Below, one piece after another: positions 22,456 to 26,303 of a stretch of DNA of 26,303 nt. The first letter of the stretch is position 1. Every line of letters starts with the position of its first letter. The stretch comes from a virus: IMG/VR virus record IMGVR_UViG_3300009506_000168, positions 1 through 26,303 of that record; one strand, written 5' to 3'. Below the pieces are notes generated by a model. That model saw only the letters and a program-made list of their open reading frames with translations, was not told the origin of the DNA and ran no database searches. The translations under genes were made by a program, and so were the position numbers.

Positions 22456-23095
22456 ACTGCTAATGATATTTGGGTATGCCGCCTGTCTTGGTTATGCCTG
22501 GACGCCATCCGAGCGCCCTACCAGCGACTTTCTCTTGATGCCATGGGATGCCCCCCTCCTGTTCTTCTGGACGTTTATTCTCACCATGAGGGATAAGGAA
22601 TGGCGTTTTCTTCTTCCTTCGGTTATAGGGATGGCAACGGCATTCACCGAGACGGCAATACTTCTTTCCGTTATCCCGCTATTCTATGAGAAGATGGATT
22701 TTAAAAAACGCTTAACTTTTTCGGTTATGTGTTTTTCTGCAGGGGTGGCGGTTAAAATGTGTTGCGATATTCTTGCCGGAAACAGTATTCCTTTTTTCAC
22801 TATTGCGACTCATTACACGGCTGTGAATCAGGCTGGGCATTATTGGTGTGTTGCTCAAAATATTGACCTGCTCTTGCGTCCATGGCTGAACCATGTTCTT
22901 TTTGCCGTTGGCGGAATATGGCTGGCAATAATATTTCTTCCGAAAAAGGCATTAATGTTCAAGGTGGTAGCAGCAGAATACGCCTTGTTTTTATTTTTCA
23001 GCGGAATACTTTCCGAATTCAGACTATGGCAGGAATTTATCCCTATATTTTTTATCGGATACTCGAACGTGGTAGGTGAACATGATAAACTTTGA
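22445..23095 (+). CDS. Polytopic membrane protein, possible C-terminal part of a split GT-C-like protein
   Basis: This 216-aa protein starts GTG (MRNKLLMIFGYAACLGYAWT) inside the end of the previous gene. About six hydrophobic segments are visible. The loop segment PTSDFLLMPWDAPLLFFWTF and the C-terminal ILSEFRLWQEFIPIFFIGY resemble the conserved charged positions of multi-pass sugar-transferase-like proteins. The stretch upstream of the GTG in this frame is closed by a stop at 22427. If functional, the pair might modify a cell-surface glycan; this is inference. No other enzyme of a glycan-modification cluster is nearby. Confidence 0.6.
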   Translation: MRNKLLMIFGYAACLGYAWTPSERPTSDFLLMPWDAPLLFFWTFILTMRDKEWRFLLPSVIGMATAFTETAILLSVIPLFYEKMDFKKRLTFSVMCFSAGVAVKMCCDILAGNSIPFFTIATHYTAVNQAGHYWCVAQNIDLLLRPWLNHVLFAVGGIWLAIIFLPKKALMFKVVAAEYALFLFFSGILSEFRLWQEFIPIFFIGYSNVVGEHDKL

Positions 23096-23774
23096 AAAGT
23101 ACATCGATGAGAAGTTTCAGCCGCTCGACGTTATCGGTACAACCAACCTCAGTTTTATCGCCAGAGAGATATGGCGCAATACGTGGGAGCGAGGGAATCC
23201 ACTTGCTCTTTTTAAGTGGTACCCGAAACGAAAAAATTTATCAACACATACCGCCGTAACGTTTCTCGGATTAGATGGAAGAAAATGGCTGCTTGAAATG
23301 ACGAACACCGGAAGTCGTGTTCGTTTCGTAAACACTGAAAACGGAAGAATTATTTTACCACAGGAATACGTCGCGCTTAAAGATGGTGAACAGTCGATGT
23401 ATAAGAAGGTGAAAATATTGTCCGGGCTTAAGATGTCTCAACCCGATAAGTATTTTGCCGACAACGAAAACCGAGCTCACGTGTGCTGCATAAAGCGGTA
23501 TATCAATATTGATAAGACGGATGTCGGACGGGGCAACGAATGGCTTTATAAAAAATACAAATTCGGTGTTCAGTATGATTATCGTGACATTGTTGCGTTA
23601 TGGGATTTTGCAGAGAAGCTCGGAATAAACGTAATTGGATCGAAAGATATATATGTCTGTTCTGAATTGCCGCAAAAGCTTTTTGAGTTCCTTGGAATAT
23701 TACAGGAAAGTTTTATTCCGATGACTCCGATGGATTGGCAAAGGTTAAAAATAATGCAGGAGGTGAAGGTATGA
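23082..23774 (+). CDS. Permuted papain-like (YiiX/C92-type) cysteine amidase/peptidase
   Basis: This 230-aa protein begins MINFEKYIDEKFQPLDVIGT; a GTG six bases upstream is an alternative start. The permuted NlpC/P60-like order is visible. The catalytic His is in STHTAVTFLG (His56), with LEMTNTGSRV after it, and the Cys comes late, in KDIYVCSELPQKLFEFLG (Cys193), preceded by FGVQYDYRDIVALW. The CSEL motif with an upstream YDY is typical of the YiiX/C92 group. Such enzymes cleave amide or isopeptide bonds. Position in the lysis region suggests peptidoglycan as substrate, but there is no signal peptide. Confidence 0.6.
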   Translation: MINFEKYIDEKFQPLDVIGTTNLSFIAREIWRNTWERGNPLALFKWYPKRKNLSTHTAVTFLGLDGRKWLLEMTNTGSRVRFVNTENGRIILPQEYVALKDGEQSMYKKVKILSGLKMSQPDKYFADNENRAHVCCIKRYINIDKTDVGRGNEWLYKKYKFGVQYDYRDIVALWDFAEKLGINVIGSKDIYVCSELPQKLFEFLGILQESFIPMTPMDWQRLKIMQEVKV

Positions 23775-23995
23775 AGTCCAAGTTTTTAAGTTTAGGCGTG
23801 AGAGATTTATTGTGGGGAATGTTTTATGCTCTTACCCCCATTGCCATTCCTCTCGGGAAAATATTTTCGTCCGGGCATTTCCCTTTAGGCGCTCAATGGT
23901 ATACCGCCTTGATGCAGTCGGTGCCGGTGGTGGTCGTATATCTCATCGTTCATTTTTTCAAAAATTCAAAGGGAAACATCGGGGCTGAAAAATGA
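23771..23995 (+). CDS. Holin
   Basis: This 74-aa protein begins MKSKFLSLGVRDLLWGMFYA. AGGAGGTGAAGG stands before ATG 23771, which decides the start over an in-frame ATG at 23735. Two transmembrane segments (about 11-30 and 45-63) are joined by a short loop, and the C-terminal HFFKNSKGNIG matches the end of a common small phage holin type (hydrophobic helix, then F-x-x-N-S-x-G). It would form lesions in the inner membrane at lysis. It overlaps both neighbours by four bases. Confidence 0.75.
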   Translation: MKSKFLSLGVRDLLWGMFYALTPIAIPLGKIFSSGHFPLGAQWYTALMQSVPVVVVYLIVHFFKNSKGNIGAEK

Positions 23996-24387
23996 TTATT
24001 GATTTTCACAGGGGAATATGGAGAACTGAAAATTCGTTTATCGGTTTAATATACCCTCCTGGAATTGAGCCTCTTTTTGTCCTTGAATTGCCATGGAGGA
24101 ACAACCAGAAGCGGGTATCATGTATCCCGGCTGGAATTTATACTTGCAGGAGAGAACCGTCTTCAAAAAATAAGGATTGGAAGGAAGCTTTTTTTGTTCT
24201 TGATGTTCCCGGAAGAAGCGATATTATATGTGGACACATAGCAAATAAACCCGAAGAGCTTTTGGGATGCATGGCTTTTGGAATGTATTATGATTCATAT
24301 GACCATATCGCAAAATCAACCGATGCTATCTATAAATGGCGTGACGCCATGAAAGAATACAATGAATTCGAGCTGAGAATTTTGTAA
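23992..24387 (+). CDS. DUF5675 family protein (lysis-region)
   Basis: This 131-aa protein has the family pattern. It begins with a strand pair (IIDFHRGIWRTENSFIG), then FVLELPWRNNQKRVSCIPAG followed by IYTC, VLDVPGRSDIICGHIANKPE and LGCMAFG, and ends with EFELRIL. I recognise this as DUF5675, often found next to holins in phage lysis cassettes. The conserved GH-x-x-N and GC segments are present. An enzymatic role in cell-wall lysis has been suggested by position but I cannot confirm it. The gene overlaps the holin stop by four bases. Confidence 0.75.
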   Translation: MIIDFHRGIWRTENSFIGLIYPPGIEPLFVLELPWRNNQKRVSCIPAGIYTCRREPSSKNKDWKEAFFVLDVPGRSDIICGHIANKPEELLGCMAFGMYYDSYDHIAKSTDAIYKWRDAMKEYNEFELRIL

Positions 24388-24414
24388 AATGTTTCGTTCG
24401 ATTGTTGAGGATTT

Positions 24415-26103
24415 ATGAAAAATTTATTATTTATTTTATTGTTTGTATCGTTTGCCCGATCAGCCATTACAACCGTAGGGCAATCAGGGACATCTCAGGA
24501 TTTAAGTGGTGCGCTTGCCGCTTGCGGAAATAACGATACGGTAATGTTGGTTGCCGCTGCCGATTCGGTATTTACATTATCTGCATCCCGCGCAGGAATG
24601 AACGCCGGTATGATGTTTATGTCTGAGCCTGGATTTTATCATAAAGTCGCCGCCACTATAACATATGGCGGAACCCATATGAGAGTTGAGGGAACAGGGG
24701 TAAGATTTAAGGATATATTTTTTTATTATCCTTCTGGTGCCGCATCCGGATATAATTATTTCATTACTGCATGGAATCCATTTACAGTTGAAAACTGCAT
24801 TTTCAAAAGCGATTCATCGGCTAGATCTACGTTGCTGCGCGGTTTCATCTTGAATGATATAGGTATTAGTTCGGCATCAATAAAACGCTCTATTTTTTGG
24901 AACATTTACTCGGGGTTGGCATGTAATTCAGATTCCTCGAATTCCGCTTCCCATGTAGTTGTTGACTCGTGCCTTTTTTACGAGTCAAACGCAGGGTTTG
25001 GGCATGGATGGCAATTTAAAAATACCATAATAATTGAGGGTGGAGAAATAAGCGTCCAGGCGGTAGGGATTGACAGCGTGCAGTTCTATAAATGTTGGTT
25101 CGACCAGAAAAATAGGGGAAATGGAGAGTTTTGTACATGGGATGGAGTAGAAAGAAACACCTATGGAAACTCAGTAAAACAGTGTATTTTCATTAATGAC
25201 GACCACGTTTTTTTGATGTGGGACGCCTGGATATCTGGAACTGTGCAAAACTGTTTGTTTTTTACGATGGCTGCATCTACCCATAATATTTTTAACCATA
25301 GAGGGTTTAATCTGCCTGGGGTAGATTACGCTGCTCGCTACGTACAATTCATAAATAATACAGTTTATGGATTGACTAATTCATCGTCTGCATTTTATCT
25401 TGCATCAAGTGATCCACAGGATTCTGTATGCGATATTTCGTTAGAACATATATGGTTTGGTGGGTTAGGCCCTATAGATACGTGCTGGGAAATGGCGCGG
25501 GATACTATACGGTATTCAATATGGCAAAACAATCCGGTTAATGGGCCATTTCCGACTATGCACGATAATACTATTAGTGCAGGAGTTTCCTATTTGATAG
25601 ACACTACAGTCAATCGATGGTGGCACAAACAGACATCAGTATATGATACAGTCGGGGCGAGAGGAAAATTATTCGTGGTGGGAAACACATCCGCCATTAC
25701 TGACTCTTCTATAACGTGGGAATGTACACTCGATTCCATGTTTCGGCATGACAACGAGATATATGATACTACATTTATAGGTGGAATGTTAGGATTTTTG
25801 ACTAAGAATTCATGGATCACAGGAGATACGGCAACGTTTTATATTGACACATCTACCGATGCCGCAACGTGGGGGGAGGCGGGAAATTCTGAAATTATTG
25901 CCGGGGAAACAGTTGCATTACAAACAGATAATTTGCCGCCATCCACATTATTTTATATTCGTCAGCGAGTAGAAAATTCAACCATAGGTGTTTATGATAC
26001 CTCGGCAATTGATTCGTTCACTACGTTCGCCGCTTCGATTGCCAATAAAAAAGGTCATATCTGGGGCAGTTTTAGGCAGTGGCTTAGGTCCGCGCTTAGA
26101 TGA
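24415..26103 (+). CDS. Tailspike-like right-handed beta-helix protein with signal peptide
   Basis: This 562-aa protein starts MKNLLFILLFVSFARS (cleavage near A-R-S, residue 16), with GAGGA upstream. Residues about 25-330 show the coil pattern of parallel beta-helices: VRFKDIFFYYP, VENCIFKSD, VDSCLFYES, YKCWFDQ, VKQCIFIND, VQNCLFFT and VQFINNTVYG. Cys stacks at the same place in five coils (128, 186, 227, 257, 280). The rest is a beta-rich C-terminal region with a basic end (FRQWLRSALR). Such folds include polysaccharide lyases and tailspikes; I see no catalytic residues I can name. A receptor- or polysaccharide-binding role is the best guess. Confidence 0.7.
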   Translation: MKNLLFILLFVSFARSAITTVGQSGTSQDLSGALAACGNNDTVMLVAAADSVFTLSASRAGMNAGMMFMSEPGFYHKVAATITYGGTHMRVEGTGVRFKDIFFYYPSGAASGYNYFITAWNPFTVENCIFKSDSSARSTLLRGFILNDIGISSASIKRSIFWNIYSGLACNSDSSNSASHVVVDSCLFYESNAGFGHGWQFKNTIIIEGGEISVQAVGIDSVQFYKCWFDQKNRGNGEFCTWDGVERNTYGNSVKQCIFINDDHVFLMWDAWISGTVQNCLFFTMAASTHNIFNHRGFNLPGVDYAARYVQFINNTVYGLTNSSSAFYLASSDPQDSVCDISLEHIWFGGLGPIDTCWEMARDTIRYSIWQNNPVNGPFPTMHDNTISAGVSYLIDTTVNRWWHKQTSVYDTVGARGKLFVVGNTSAITDSSITWECTLDSMFRHDNEIYDTTFIGGMLGFLTKNSWITGDTATFYIDTSTDAATWGEAGNSEIIAGETVALQTDNLPPSTLFYIRQRVENSTIGVYDTSAIDSFTTFAASIANKKGHIWGSFRQWLRSALR

Positions 26104-26303
26104 CAACGTCCGATGCTAAAAGAAGTGGCTTCAGCCATTTGGCGTAGCCCAAGGAGGCTTTGCGAACGCAGCGTATAGCTGTTGTTGTGTGATGTGTAAA
26201 TTGTTTCCAAAGCGTTTCGCCGCGCCTGTTAATTGTTAAACCGTATGAGTACCTTCGACCTGCCGACGCTCTCTGTCGACAGTACGTTTGTTGAGCCACA
26301 TAA
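26104..26303. other. 3' non-coding end of window
   Basis: No supported gene. Small dyads are present: TGGC-TTCA-GCCA at 26126-26137, CAGC/GCTG around 26172-26184, and the perfect 10-bp palindrome CTGTCGACAG at 26273-26282. An open minus-strand frame (26096-26299) has no ribosome binding site and no recognisable product. No terminator with a U tract follows the last gene. Confidence 0.4.

Noticed and set aside
26096-26299. Minus-strand open frame of 67 codons at the window end
   Set aside because: No Shine-Dalgarno sequence or family resemblance, and it is the only minus-strand candidate near the end; likely chance.
26104-26303. Integron attC-like or attachment site at the right end
   Set aside because: The short dyads do not have the paired GTTRRRY/RYYYAAC ends, and no integrase or tRNA is nearby.
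1-26303. Terminal direct repeat joining the two window ends (circular or complete genome)
   Set aside because: No shared sequence between the first and last bases; replication genes are absent, so the window looks like a partial element.

Overview
This window is almost certainly the structural and lysis half of a tailed-phage genome with a short, podovirus-like tail, either free or integrated. Every credible gene lies on the + strand, and most start codons overlap or closely follow the preceding stop, as in a late operon. The order is typical: small and large terminase, portal, scaffold, HK97-fold major capsid protein, head-tail adaptor, nozzle/stabilisation-type tail protein, fibre-like proteins, three large internal/ejection-type proteins, receptor-binding proteins and a membrane/lysis cassette. 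No replication genes, integrase or repressor are present, so the window is only part of the element. An OmpA-like lipoprotein and many Sec signal peptides point to a Gram-negative (diderm) host; the host phylum cannot be fixed from the sequence.

Layout. 1-524 is non-coding: an AT-rich end, a 16-bp palindrome containing the perfect 14-bp core of a bacterial chromosomal parS site, a DnaA-box-like 9-mer running into two tandem 21-bp-period repeats, an intrinsic terminator, two further hairpins and a strong sigma70-type promoter (about 440-468). 525-5383 holds a 17-aa Lys/Gly-rich peptide, terminases, an exported protein, two small proteins and the portal. 5380-8771 holds three small unknowns, scaffold and capsid. 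8812-9306 is an exported protein bracketed by two hairpins. 9357-13706 holds head-tail and tail genes and two fibre-like genes. 13706-18856 holds three long, mostly helical ejection-type proteins plus one small one. 18867-21822 holds an OmpA-like lipoprotein, a tail fibre and a small exported protein. 21822-24387 is the lysis/membrane region: an XhlA-like protein, a one-TM protein, a two-gene multi-pass membrane protein, a permuted papain-like (C92-type) protein, a holin and a DUF5675 protein. 24415-26103 is an exported beta-helix tailspike-like protein. The last 200 bases carry no supported gene.

The most unusual feature is that seven genes embedded in this late operon, including a tail fibre, a tailspike-like protein, a gene next to the capsid gene and a small protein of a normally leaderless phage family, begin with Sec signal peptides (one a lipoprotein signal). 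If translated as read, much of the appendage set would cross the inner membrane before or instead of joining the virion. That suggests envelope-side assembly or display of phage proteins, which to my knowledge is not a described tailed-phage pathway. The parS-like site, the divergent ATPase motifs of the large terminase, and the calcium-loop repeats in an ejection-type protein are further points of interest.
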